A model generated the notes under the pieces. It did not search any database and was not told where the DNA came from. It saw nothing but the letters and a program-made list of their open reading frames with translations. DNA of 64,000 nucleotides, from positions 475,001-539,000 of the forward strand of contig QVRM01005270.1 in assembly GCA_003439945.1 (NCBI GenBank), read 5' to 3'. The stretch is from Dermanyssus gallinae. Taxonomy: Eukaryota > Arthropoda > Arachnida > Mesostigmata > Dermanyssidae. How positions within the stretch are numbered: the stretch's first letter is position 1; every line of letters begins with the position of its first letter. The translations under genes and the position numbers were made by a program. Positions 50,677 to 60,082 of the stretch are shown one piece after another.

Positions 50677-51735
50677 ATGGATCAAGGAACCTGTATCAAA
50701 TTTTGTGTGAAAAACGAAATTAAGTGCGCGGATGCATTCCGAATGTTGACTGTGGCATACGGAGAAGCTACCTTGGACCGAAGCAACGTTTATCGGTGGT
50801 ACAAAATGTTCTCAGAAGGCCGAGAAGATGTGAACGACGAAGAGCGTGCCGGACGCCCGAGCACTTCAACAACAGACGAAAAAATTAATGAAGTGGAGAA
50901 AATGGTATTGGCCAATCGTCGAATCACCGTTAGAGAAGTTGCTGAGGACCTAAACATATCGATTGGCTCGTGCCATTCGATTTTTATCAATGATTTGGGC
51001 ATGAGACGGGTCGCCGCGAAATTCGTACCAAAATTGCTCAATTGCGACCAAAAACAGCATCGCATGAACATTGCTAATGAGATGTTGGACTCTGTCCGCG
51101 ACGACCCAAATTTGCTCCAGAGGGTCATAACTGGTGACGAATCGTGGGTTTATGGTTATGACGTGGAAACCAAAGCTCAATCATCTCAATGGAAGCTGCC
51201 GCACGAACCAAGACCGAAAAAAGCGCGCCAAGTTCGGTCGAATGTGAAAGTTTTGCTGACAGTTTTCTTCGATTGCAGGGGCGTGGTGCATCATGAGTTC
51301 TTGCCACAGGGTAGAACGATCAATAAGGAATATTACCTGCAAGTTATGCGCAATTTGCGCGAAGCAATCCGCCAGAAACGCCCGGATTTGTGGAAGAACA
51401 AAAATTGGCTTTTGCACCACGATAACGCCCCTGCTCACACATTGTTGCTTGTGCGCGAGTTTTTGGCCAAAAACAACACACTAATGATGCCGCAGCCACC
51501 GTATTCCCCAGATCTGGCCCCCTGTGACTTTTTCTTGTTCCCTAAACTGAAGAGGCCCATGAAAGGACGACGTTACGCTACGCTTGACGAGATAAAGACG
51601 GCATCGAAGGAGGAGCTGAACAAGATAAAAAATGGTTTTTTGAAGTGCTTCGAAGATTGGAAAAACCGTTGGCACAAGTGTATAATATCTCATGGGGATT
51701 ACTTTGAAGGGGACAAAATAGATATTCATGAATAA
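50677..51735 (+). CDS. Mariner transposase, intact DD34D
   Basis: This cut-and-paste transposase excises the element and inserts it at TA dinucleotides in the nucleus. From the ATG at 50677 it is 352 residues, against about 345 for the family. A further in-frame ATG lies 45 bp upstream (50632), but family proteins start near MDQGT. Residues 1-120 hold the paired helix-turn-helix region that binds the terminal repeats (VYRWYKMFSEGR; TVREVAEDLNISIG). The catalytic triad is D154 (TGDESWVYGYD), D249 (HHDNAPAH) and D284 (YSPDLAPCD), with 34 residues between the last two, diagnostic of mariner. The usual WVPHEL linker reads QWKLPHEP. No stop or frameshift is present. An AATAAA overlaps the stop codon region. 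All key residues are there, so activity is plausible but unproven. Confidence 0.95.
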   Translation: MDQGTCIKFCVKNEIKCADAFRMLTVAYGEATLDRSNVYRWYKMFSEGREDVNDEERAGRPSTSTTDEKINEVEKMVLANRRITVREVAEDLNISIGSCHSIFINDLGMRRVAAKFVPKLLNCDQKQHRMNIANEMLDSVRDDPNLLQRVITGDESWVYGYDVETKAQSSQWKLPHEPRPKKARQVRSNVKVLLTVFFDCRGVVHHEFLPQGRTINKEYYLQVMRNLREAIRQKRPDLWKNKNWLLHHDNAPAHTLLLVREFLAKNNTLMMPQPPYSPDLAPCDFFLFPKLKRPMKGRRYATLDEIKTASKEELNKIKNGFLKCFEDWKNRWHKCIISHGDYFEGDKIDIHE

Positions 51736-51757
51736 ATGAATAATTTTTGAAAAAACA

Positions 51758-51782
51758 CAAAAGTCGCGATACGTTTTGAACA
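51758..51782 (-). repeat. Mariner right terminal inverted repeat
   Basis: Exact complement of the left repeat. It lies 23 bp past the transposase stop codon. Confidence 0.92.
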
Positions 51783-51799
51783 TCATATGTATATGGTTA

Positions 51800-52496
51800 G
51801 CTTACTACGCAAGGGCTTATGAGAAGCGCTATATATATATATATATATATAATTTATGGGACCGTCTGCTCCGGTCGGCAAAGTTATTTAAACACATTTT
51901 CAACAATTGTAACAATTGAGAACATTTTGCAGAAAAGGCTATTGCCTGTGTCTGCAAAAAGATAATATATATGAAGACGCCGTTGCCGCTTTAAGTATGG
52001 TTGGTGTTTTCCAACGAATCCGGTTACATGCTAGGCGAGGCATACGACCAAGCTCTAGCATATTACGCAGTAAAATACGACCACGGTTGATGGACGATGA
52101 AGTCGAGTTGTGAACTCGAACACTGAACAAAGGGGCTGGAACAAGTGCTCGATTTTTTTCCCGTCTTAGAGCTTGGCGGCTGGCCTCTGAAACGACGACC
52201 GCTACGACTATATATTCTTACTATACTCAATATTAGCCCTATCCCAACGGCTGACGCTGGTGGCCAATCCAATGTTGTAGCTTTCGTACGTTTATTATAA
52301 CGTCACGCCACCCCGCAATGGATTGGCAGCTTGTACGTTTTTCTACGTAGGTTAGGACACACGTCCTAAACCCTCTTGTAGGACATGGTTGTCCAGCATC
52401 GACTGACGCAAAAACAACAACACCAATGCAAAATCTGTTTCGAAGTCTAATTCTGTGCATTGTGACATACTGGCACACACACGCTTGCATAAAACA

Positions 52497-52549
<53 letters not shown>

Positions 52550-52912
52550 ATCATAAACACGCATATGTATACTGAGCTGTTACAAGTTACGTGTATACAT
52601 GAATGTGTTGAGAAGATGTTATGTCACTTTGGTATTCAGATTTTGCTGCTTCTGGATCTTGAATATGTTTCTGAATATGCTATCTTGTGTATGCATATCG
52701 TGGTGCGTGCGCAGTAGAAAAGCATTCCAAAGTGTATGAAGAGTCGTAGCTATTTTTTCATGGCTCATTCTTGTGGACTCCGTCCAAGCTGAAGGGCTTG
52801 CTATATAAAAAGTCGTTAGTTCTCGGCGAAACGTTACCACATGAACTGCGTCTGTAAAATTGGCATCAAATTTTTATTACGCCACATAGCTTGTTAATCA
52901 GCTTTAGATCTA

Positions 52913-52971
<59 letters not shown>

Positions 52972-53610
52972 TTGAATAAAAGTTGGTGCATGTATAATTC
53001 TTATTGCGCTTTATTCCCGCAAGCGTTCGTTTTTGTATCACCCTGAGCATACATGTGGAGAGGACATCGCTTGTCAAGCCGATCCCACACATCTATTCGT
53101 TTTACAATTACGCATATCTAGCCACCGTCGAATTTAGTTTTTGTTTATAAGAGTTGTAAAGATCAAGTCTGATATTGATAACCACCATTAAATGAGTTGC
53201 AGTACAAAAAGGGGATAGCTGTATGACATCACACAGAGCATGTTGCGGTTATGCTACACAATTCGTTGTGTTACGTATCGCATATGAAGCTTTTTTAGTA
53301 CACTATGTAAATGCGTGAATCTGATGCACTTAATTTTGCTTTGTTACACATAGTTGTTCTACCACGGTCACCGAATCGCAAGTCCTGCGTGTTGCCTGAT
53401 TCTATGAGTGGACTGTTGTTCTCGTCGCTCGCAGTTTGTCGTCGGTAGAGAAGGAGGACCAGCTATTATGTTATGCGAAATATATGTATTAAGTTTCTGT
53501 TATGCTGTATGGTGGTTTGTCTGCCGGCCTAGTGGCATAGAACGCTGCTCCAACATAAGAAGTGGATGAAATAATGAACAATAATACTCTAACTGGGTTG
53601 TGCAATTGGG
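51800..53610. other. No recognised gene; TA tracts
   Basis: TA microsatellites at 51830-51852, 52500-52547 and 52928-52968 (the last preceded by CTCTCTCT) are the only clear features. The rest is unique-looking AT-rich sequence. Confidence 0.5.
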
Positions 53611-53618
53611 GAATTGGG

Positions 53619-53619
<1 letters not shown>

Positions 53620-53651
<32 letters not shown>

Positions 53652-54140
53652 TTTTTTTTTTTTTTGCACAACAAATTTTTATTATAATTTAGAAGAATAT
53701 ATATAATGCTTCTCGGCATTGCTGCTCGTCGACCTAGTTGCTCCTTCTGCGCGCCCCGTAGCCGCTCTATCGCTCATGCCCGTGAGGAAGTCCTGCCCGC
53801 CCCCTGGCGCGAAGGTCCGGGTCCATCCAGTCTCTCATAGTTCCGAGCACTGAGGTCGCGTTACCTCTTTAGATGTCCAGGGACAGTCGCTGGGAGAAGA
53901 AGGCGTGCGCCCTCTTGTCCATCGTCGCCTGCCGTAACGCGTCGCCAACCCGAGAGATCAATGTTACCGTGAGGGGCCCAGAGCCACCCATCGTCTCGAA
54001 CGCGAATGGCGAAAAGTAGTGCGCCCGACTTAGGTCCGCATACTTTCTTATCTTTGAGGTCTCAGCTCGCGAAACGGCAGTCCCCGGGCGGGACGCGCCG
54101 GGACCGACTATTATTATTATTATTATTATTATTATGATTG
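53620..54140 (-). pseudogene. LINE ORF2 C-terminal fragment (family A, copy 4) bracketed by ATT repeats
   Basis: The minus-strand frame reads VGPGASRPGTAVSRAETSKI, a MGGSGPL block, and DKRAHAFFSQRLSLDI, then a premature stop where the 29-kb copy has IQRGN. Similarity resumes past the stop (GTMRDWMDP-like). Coding sequence begins abruptly at about 54109 next to an ATT array (54110-54134). The far side ends in another ATT array plus a T-run (53619-53665). It is 5'-truncated at a different point from the 24- and 29-kb copies. Confidence 0.65.
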
Positions 54141-54361
54141 TGACAACTTCCAGATAAGAGCGTTCTTCTAGTCCTATTCTATTAGCCAGCCGAGTGATCG
54201 ATCGTAGAAACGGCACCATGTCCTACCACCACAGCGAGAATCCGGTTTGTTGCCAACATGTCGCATTGTCGCCGACATGTCGCATTGTCGTTTACCTGTT
54301 CGTTTGTTCGTTCGCTCACCTTTTGTGCTTCTCTCTGTGCACGTGTGTGTGCCGATTTCAG

Positions 54362-54510
54362 ATGCCGCGCTAGTGGCCAGGCGGTGGACGTCGTCAACAT
54401 CGTCAAACTCGTCGTCATCACCATACTGCCAGCTGTCCGAGTCCGGCAGTCCGGCACACAACGAAGCCGCCATGGAGCTGCCGCGACTCAACATTCTACC
54501 CGCTGCCGAG
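54362..54510 (+). CDS. PKD: Protein kinase D, probable first coding exon in window
   Basis: A pyrimidine-rich tract ending in TTTCAG (AG at 54360-54361) precedes this segment and GAG|GTTTGT follows it (donor at 54511). The frame is open and reads a Ser-rich SSTSSNSSSSPYCQLSESGS, then MELPRLNILPAAE, ending in phase 0. It joins in frame to VCFVMQSG of the exon at 59903, giving the low-complexity-then-ubiquitin-like order seen at the start of protein kinase D proteins. The ATG at 54472 sits in GCCGCCATGG, an ideal Kozak context, so translation may begin there and leave 13 residues in this exon. Alternatively the Ser-rich part is coding and continues from an upstream exon. The donor is not a strong match, and this exon is inferred, unlike the next two. 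Confidence 0.5.
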
Positions 54511-54649
54511 GTTTGTGCTGCCACCGCCGCTGCAGACTATCGCAGAGGTGCTTCTGCATGTCGTTGCACCAATGCCAGCCGATGTGCTTACATTTTATAG
54601 AAGGTTTTTTTTTGGGCTTACATGGGCCGTTTTGAAAATGCATAACGTA

Positions 54650-55335
54650 CAGGTAGTTCAACAAGTTCTTAGAATGAAAACCAAGAATTTTCCAAATCTT
54701 GTTTTTAATTTTTTCTTATTCGATATACTCCCCGAGAAGCTCAATACACTTTTTCCCACCGAGATTTCAGAGCATTTATACCTCTTGAGTAGAATTCCGC
54801 GTCTTTAGACTGAAAATAGGCATTGACAGCAGCCTTAACCTCTTCATTGCTGGAAAAACGCTTTCCACCGAGACTATTCTTCAAATGTCCGAAGAGGAAA
54901 TAATCAGAGGGGGCCAGGTCTGGAAATAGGAAGGCTGTTCAATAAGTTCGAACCTCAGTTGGGCCAGTTTTGCCGTTGCTTGCCGCGACTTGTGTGCGGG
55001 AGCATTGTCCTGGTGAAACAGGACAACCTTCTTCTGCAAAGCGGGCCGTTTCGCGATGAGTTCTTGCTTCAGGCAGTCCAACGGTCTTGCATAATATTCT
55101 CCCGTGATCGTTTTACCGCTCTCAAGGTAGTCGACCAGAATTATTCCACGTTGGTCCCCAAAAAAAAGTAGCCATCATCTTTCCGGCCGATGCCGTTGTC
55201 CGCACCCTCTTCGGAGGTCCTTCACCAGGTGCACACCATTGACGAGATGCTTCTTGGGTCTCGGGAGTGTAGTGATGGACCCAGCTTTCATCGACGGTCA
55301 CGGTATTACTGCCGTATCGGTAGCAAACAACGACT
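54650..55335 (-). pseudogene. Decayed mariner transposon in kinase intron 1
   Basis: Minus-strand pieces of a mariner transposase are legible: VDESWVHHYTPET (first catalytic Asp) near 55300, then FHQDNAPAHKS (second Asp) near 55010, then, after a frameshift, DLAPSDYF (third Asp) near 54920. A 3' terminal repeat-like CAGGTAGTTCAACAAGTT follows at 54650, next to a TA. Spacing of the last two Asp blocks fits DD34D. The N-terminal DNA-binding half is absent and no matching left terminal repeat was found, so the copy is truncated and dead. It belongs to a different mariner group from the intact element at 50.5 kb. Confidence 0.8.
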
Positions 55336-55339
55336 AGTG

Positions 55340-55815
55340 TGGGGCTACTCACCCCCCTCCCCGGGCTCATTAAACCCCCGGATTCTCTGTGATCAGGTGT
55401 ACTTGCTGTACGTTTAGTGTATATTGGCGGTATAAATGCTACGTAGGGAATATTGCGCGGGGTACATCGGTGGTGTATGCTTATTGTACATGCAATATAC
55501 TCGGGGCGTATCTGCATCATACACACACACTCAATGTCATAACACATCAATTACATGCAGTCCCAGATGTACCAACAGTTCTGAATTATCCGTCGATATA
55601 CAATGCGTTCTTTTCTAGGTACTTGTGTTTTTTTTTTGGAGAGATTACTGCTAAAATCCATGATGCACACAGCAGGCGTCGTTCTTAAAGCCAAGATAGT
55701 TTAGGACTTACAAACCCACAAAAATCCACTGTTGTTCTCTTTGCCTTTTGACACGCTTTTGAAATAAATCCTGCGAATATCCCTGCCTAAATAGCCTATT
55801 GCGTAGGTTATGCCA

Positions 55816-55855
<40 letters not shown>

Positions 55856-57610
55856 AGCTCATGTAGAGTTGACTTTAGAGTCTGTGCGAGTGTATTTCCT
55901 TATGTTAGATGAATCGAAAGCGTCTGCATGATGCTTCTGCGCATGCTTCAAACTCGTCTGCCCTGTAGGTGGGTAGCCAGAAACAGTGAGAATAGTGGCA
56001 TGGTTTCGCAAAGTTTCCACGCGATTTTTGTGTACGAGAAAGACAAACAAACAATCGTTACATAATATATTGTGCGTTCCAACGAAAGATCGAAGTAATT
56101 GAGAGCAGTTTAAAGTCGATTCGACGGCAGGCTACCGTGATAACAGAATTGAGCTGTAAGTTACGAAACTAGCGCAACTGCCTATGCGACCGTTTGGTCT
56201 AGACGGGCGTACACATTTCATACATATAGTAGTATAGACGAGAGTCCACGATCGATCTCCGCGTGCACCGCGGAATCGGACGCCGATGCTGAGCAATGCA
56301 AGCTATCTGTTCTCTGATCTGATAACAGATCGGCTGGTCGATCGGCGAGGCAACTATGCTACCACCCACTAACGAGACTAGAAATATCTCATGTTCTAAC
56401 ACTTAGTTATGGTTTGCTGGTTGTTAGCTGCAAAACAGCGGCGTTCGGCTTATTATGCCAAAACGTTGGAATAATGGTCTAATCCGCATATTACTGCGAT
56501 GTAAAGGTATGTGTAAAAGTTCATTAAGTGGTCAACGTGCATACAATAACCACATCCAGCGGCGGGATGATGACGATGATCGTCATGATAATGCTGCTAA
56601 TGACGAGTAAGAGAAATGTCCCAACCGACAACGGGCAAAAGTCGAGCCGAGAAAAAATAAAAACATCTTCAAATTGGCGTCACTTCTGATTGATGGGAAA
56701 GATCCTCCCTCACTCTCAACTGCACGTTTTCTCTATATAAGAATCGCCGGCTCTATGAGCCGGAGCGCTCGGAGAGGTGAAGTTTGCTTAAAGGGTTCAT
56801 AAGTTGTCCTGAATCTCAGATGAATAGCATTAGGATATGCCCGTATTTGGTAGCGACACTGCCATCACGTGCCCTCTCTCTCTCTCGCTCTATCTCTCTA
56901 ACTCTCTCTCTCTCTCTAACTCCCTCTCTCTCTAACTCTCTCTCTCTCTCTGGGTCGCGCAACTTGCATTTAATTTAATAAAGCTGCTTTTGCACAATTA
57001 ACGCTAAGACAACTGAAGCAAACTGTAGGGCCTGTTTCTCACGGTTAGTTGAACCTCAGGCCACAATATCTTTTGACTGCGTGTGCATGCAAGTGACCTC
57101 ACCATTGTGACGAAGCGTTTTGGTTAATGGGTCGTTGACGCTGAGAATCAGGAATCGCAGGCTTGACTCTGGCGTAACTAATATTTATTTACAAACGATC
57201 CTTTCTGAGGGTTGTATTTGAACAAATATTTAAATACCTCTACCGAGGTGTTACCGGTTCGATCCCTGCTGTTGATCGAACTCTACTTGAGTGATGTTTA
57301 TTGAGAATGCATGCCGCGGTTGTGCTGCCACGACGGACTGTTGGGGAAACCCTAGATATCTCAACATGTGTGGTCCTTCAGAGGTAATCTTTTTGAGAAT
57401 TTGTAAATTAGGTTGAAAGTTTGCTAAATTAAAACAAATTTTATTAGCCAGAATATAAGATGACAACAATATCCAATAGCAAGCTCGTTTTCATTGATAG
57501 CACGGGTATTCTGTGCGGCCACGATTAGCATTGAGACCTCTACGGCATCGAACTCTATTGTCATTTCCGCTTGTTGTTAAGGCTAAGTTTTTTTTTAAAT
57601 ATTAGTATTG
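55340..57610. other. Intron 1 sequence without recognised gene
   Basis: It contains a TA tract (55817-55850), a CT-rich tract (56873-56952) and a B-box-like GGTTCGATCCC at 57256-57266 that lacks a convincing A box. Nothing else was recognised. Confidence 0.5.
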
Positions 57611-57618
57611 TTTATATA

Positions 57619-58258
57619 CGAGGGCAGTTCAAAAAGTTGAGATACATAGTTATAAAAAGAATACTTATTTAAAATTCCAAATTGTTTTTGTTCCCTTCAA
57701 ATCAGCTTCCACCCACTGCAGTACACCTGTGCTATCTTTTTCCTACTCTTCGAAATATTTTTTGGTCTCGATGTCGTAACCATATGCCCATGACTTGACT
57801 TCTGTAAACATTCTCTGAAGCAACCCAGTTACCGGCTGAAGGTTTAATTTGGACACTTCCCGACGGGCGTTAATTTTTCTGGAAAATCAACAATCTCCAA
57901 TTTCTCAGCAACGATGAAGGCCTTGCCGGACGGGGGTCACCTTTGGTATTGTCACGTCTGTCGCGAAATCGACGGTACCACGTATACACAGTGTTTCGGA
58001 CTTGAAAACTTATGATTTGGGTTTTAACACAAAACTTGGTCATCCACTTCCGGCTCCTTAAAAATCGCCGAACCTCGTTTTCTTTACTTGTTTGAATCAA
58101 ACTTAAACAATAAAAACTGCCACCGATTGGCGCGAAGTTTGGCGTGTGTGCAGCTAATGCGTGACCCTTCTAGGCAAAACAAACCTAAAGAACTTGGCGG
58201 TTTCGATTCAATTTTTTTAAATTCAAAGTTCTAGATCTTGCCGATCCGCCCTCACTCG
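57619..58258 (-). mobile_element. Internally deleted mariner-like element in kinase intron 1
   Basis: The ends are CGAGGGCAGTTC at 57619 and, on the opposite strand, CGAGTGAGGGCGGATC from 58258. They are imperfect inverted repeats, each flanked by TA. On the minus strand the first 230 bp encode a decayed transposase N-terminus (NTVYTWYRRFRDRR, then RPARPS). Near 57790 a piece reading like HGHMVTTSRPK corresponds, with a frameshift, to the post-first-Asp segment 'YGYDVETK'. The catalytic middle is missing. At about 640 bp it is half the normal length, so it is a non-autonomous deletion derivative. Confidence 0.7.
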
Positions 58259-58259
58259 T

Positions 58260-59900
58260 ATATATGTATATAATGGAAGCAGACATTATTTACACTTGAC
58301 ATGCCACAACACAACTAACCGTGGTGTTATGTTCACTCTTTTTGGGATCACACGTATGTCAGCTGCATTGCAGCGTTGTTTTCAAAATACATCTTGTTGA
58401 CAATAGCTTGCCTGTTTTGGTTCTTTTTGCGACGTTTTGGCACACGTTCGGCACTCTAAGAAAGCGCTGCTTAAAGCCTATATTACACAACACTTTTATA
58501 AGCTAAAAAACGTGTTGTAGAACACCCATGCACATCATACGTGTTTTGAGGTCTATTTAGGAATCGAGTTTCAATATATCTATCTGAACGTGTTTTGGAG
58601 CCTGATAAACCTAACCATTATTGTTTCAAAGCCTAATAAAGATTAACTCAACTTAATTTTTCCACATGGTAAAAATCTAGTGGAGATAATCGCTTTTTTT
58701 TCAACCATGCTTCGAGAAAGCTGTTTAAACCGCTTCGAGAAAGCTCGGACATAAACCCTGTGGTTTCTGTAGAAACCTATTGACCCAGCTTTATGCGATG
58801 AATTGCTTTTCTAGCTTACCGATTTGGGAAGGTTCTGACTGTTCGTTGACTTAAGATAAATTGAGACATATTTTTCGATTTTTAATTCCTCCATATCAAA
58901 TTTCACGCCCCTTCTCGCGGCTTATTGCCTATTTTCTCACATATCAAAATAGCATTTTCGCCAAACAGTATAAACAATATACCATTAACAATAAGTACTT
59001 ACTTAATATTTTGTTTTTGAACAAGGGTTTATTTTATAAATATGTACATGTATCACATATGGTAATAATGTGTAGTACATATAGTAATATTATTATATAT
59101 CACACAAACATATAGTAATAATGTGTAGTACATATAGTATTATTATTATTATTAATGATAGCGAATAGTCTCCATATAGAACACCTACCCTAGGTAATTG
59201 CAGAAGTTCAAAGTTTACAAGCACAGTTGGGGTTTTATTAAATCTATCTTTCAGAGAATTACTTGCCATAACAAAAACAAAGCCGAATTGGCCACACACA
59301 AAGCTGGGAACGCTGCTGAGATAACATATCATCCTGAAATAACCCAGATACAAGAACCAGCCGGCGTTTGCCAACGGTGTCTGTTTTACATGATTGGTCA
59401 ACAGCAAAAAACGCGTTGCCCAGAAATTAACTCGTGTTGTCCTGCTACACCGCGCACTTGGCTGGTAGATGATGAGTTTAATGAGATAGCGACAGATAAA
59501 TATTTTTCTATCAGTCCTCTGATTTATGCTTGCCTTAAATGAATAAATCTAAGAGATTATAGTGCTAATGTCTCGTCGTGTATTATTGGCTGCTCTGCTG
59601 CATCGAATACCGCTGACGTCCACACTATCTTAGGAAGAGAGTGGGAGAAAAACGCTACTATCGGCGGTCTGATTTAAGCGAGTTTCTCTTGTCTAAGAAA
59701 TAATGGCACTGCGGTATCTTGTAAATTGGAAGAAGATTTCGAGTTGGCAAAAAGCGTCGTTACGCCATATGCTCAAACCGATGCTCGAGTTATTTAGATG
59801 TGCATGAGGTGCCTAGTTCGTAATTGCTTGTCTTGTTATTGACTATGGCGGTGCTCATTGTTTTTACTTGACTAACGTCTATCTGTTGGTCTCTCTGTCT
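58260..59900. other. Intron 1 sequence, with a local duplication
   Basis: Mostly AT-rich unique sequence. The segment 59017-59055 resembles the presumed LINE 3' region at 29080-29125. A ~32-bp block, ACATAT(G/A)GTAATAATGTG..., occurs at 59055-59087 and again at 59108-59139. The 59198-59542 open frame (114 codons) has several CxxC-like pairs but no family I recognise. Confidence 0.4.
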
Positions 59901-59902
59901 AG

Positions 59903-60082
59903 GTGTGCTTTGTGATGCAGTCCGGCGTTCAACGGGATTCGGTCTCGATCGAAAGTTGCGATCTCAACCTGAAGTCCCTGAAGGATCTCGCCTGCAACTT
60001 TGTGGACCGAAAATTCCCTGATCACGGTCTGACCCGATTACCTGAACGGCTTCTACTGTTTCGTCATGACTATTCAGCTGAG
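59903..60082 (+). CDS. PKD: Protein kinase D exon: ubiquitin-like N-terminal domain
   Basis: The exon is bounded by CTCTCTGTCTAG on the left and GAG|GTGCGT on the right, and encodes exactly 60 residues in phase 0 at both ends. The product (VCFVMQSGVQRDSVSIESCD, then LKDLACNFVDRKFPDHG, then RLLLFRHDYSAE) matches the N-terminal ubiquitin-like domain of protein kinase D, whose mammalian forms have 'LACSIVDQKFPECG' and 'KILLFRHD' in the same order. In characterised family members this domain mediates dimerisation and helps control activation. Splicing joins it to the exon at 63253. The intron before it is 5.4 kb and the one after 3.2 kb. Confidence 0.92.

Larger units (their letters stand above)
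50472..51789 (+). mobile_element. Mariner-family DNA transposon, apparently complete
   Basis: The element is about 1.32 kb, the usual mariner size. It has perfect 25-bp terminal inverted repeats (TGTTCAAAACGTATCGCGAC... at 50479-50503, complemented at 51758-51782), each preceded by 7 less conserved bases and then a TA dinucleotide (50470-50471 and 51790-51791), the expected target duplication. The left flank is a TA microsatellite (50439-50470). The transposase frame is uninterrupted. The repeats match exactly, so the copy is probably young. Confidence 0.93.

Noticed and set aside
57250..57275. B-box-like GGTTCGATCCC
   Set aside because: No A box or cloverleaf stems at the right spacing, so I do not call a tRNA or SINE.
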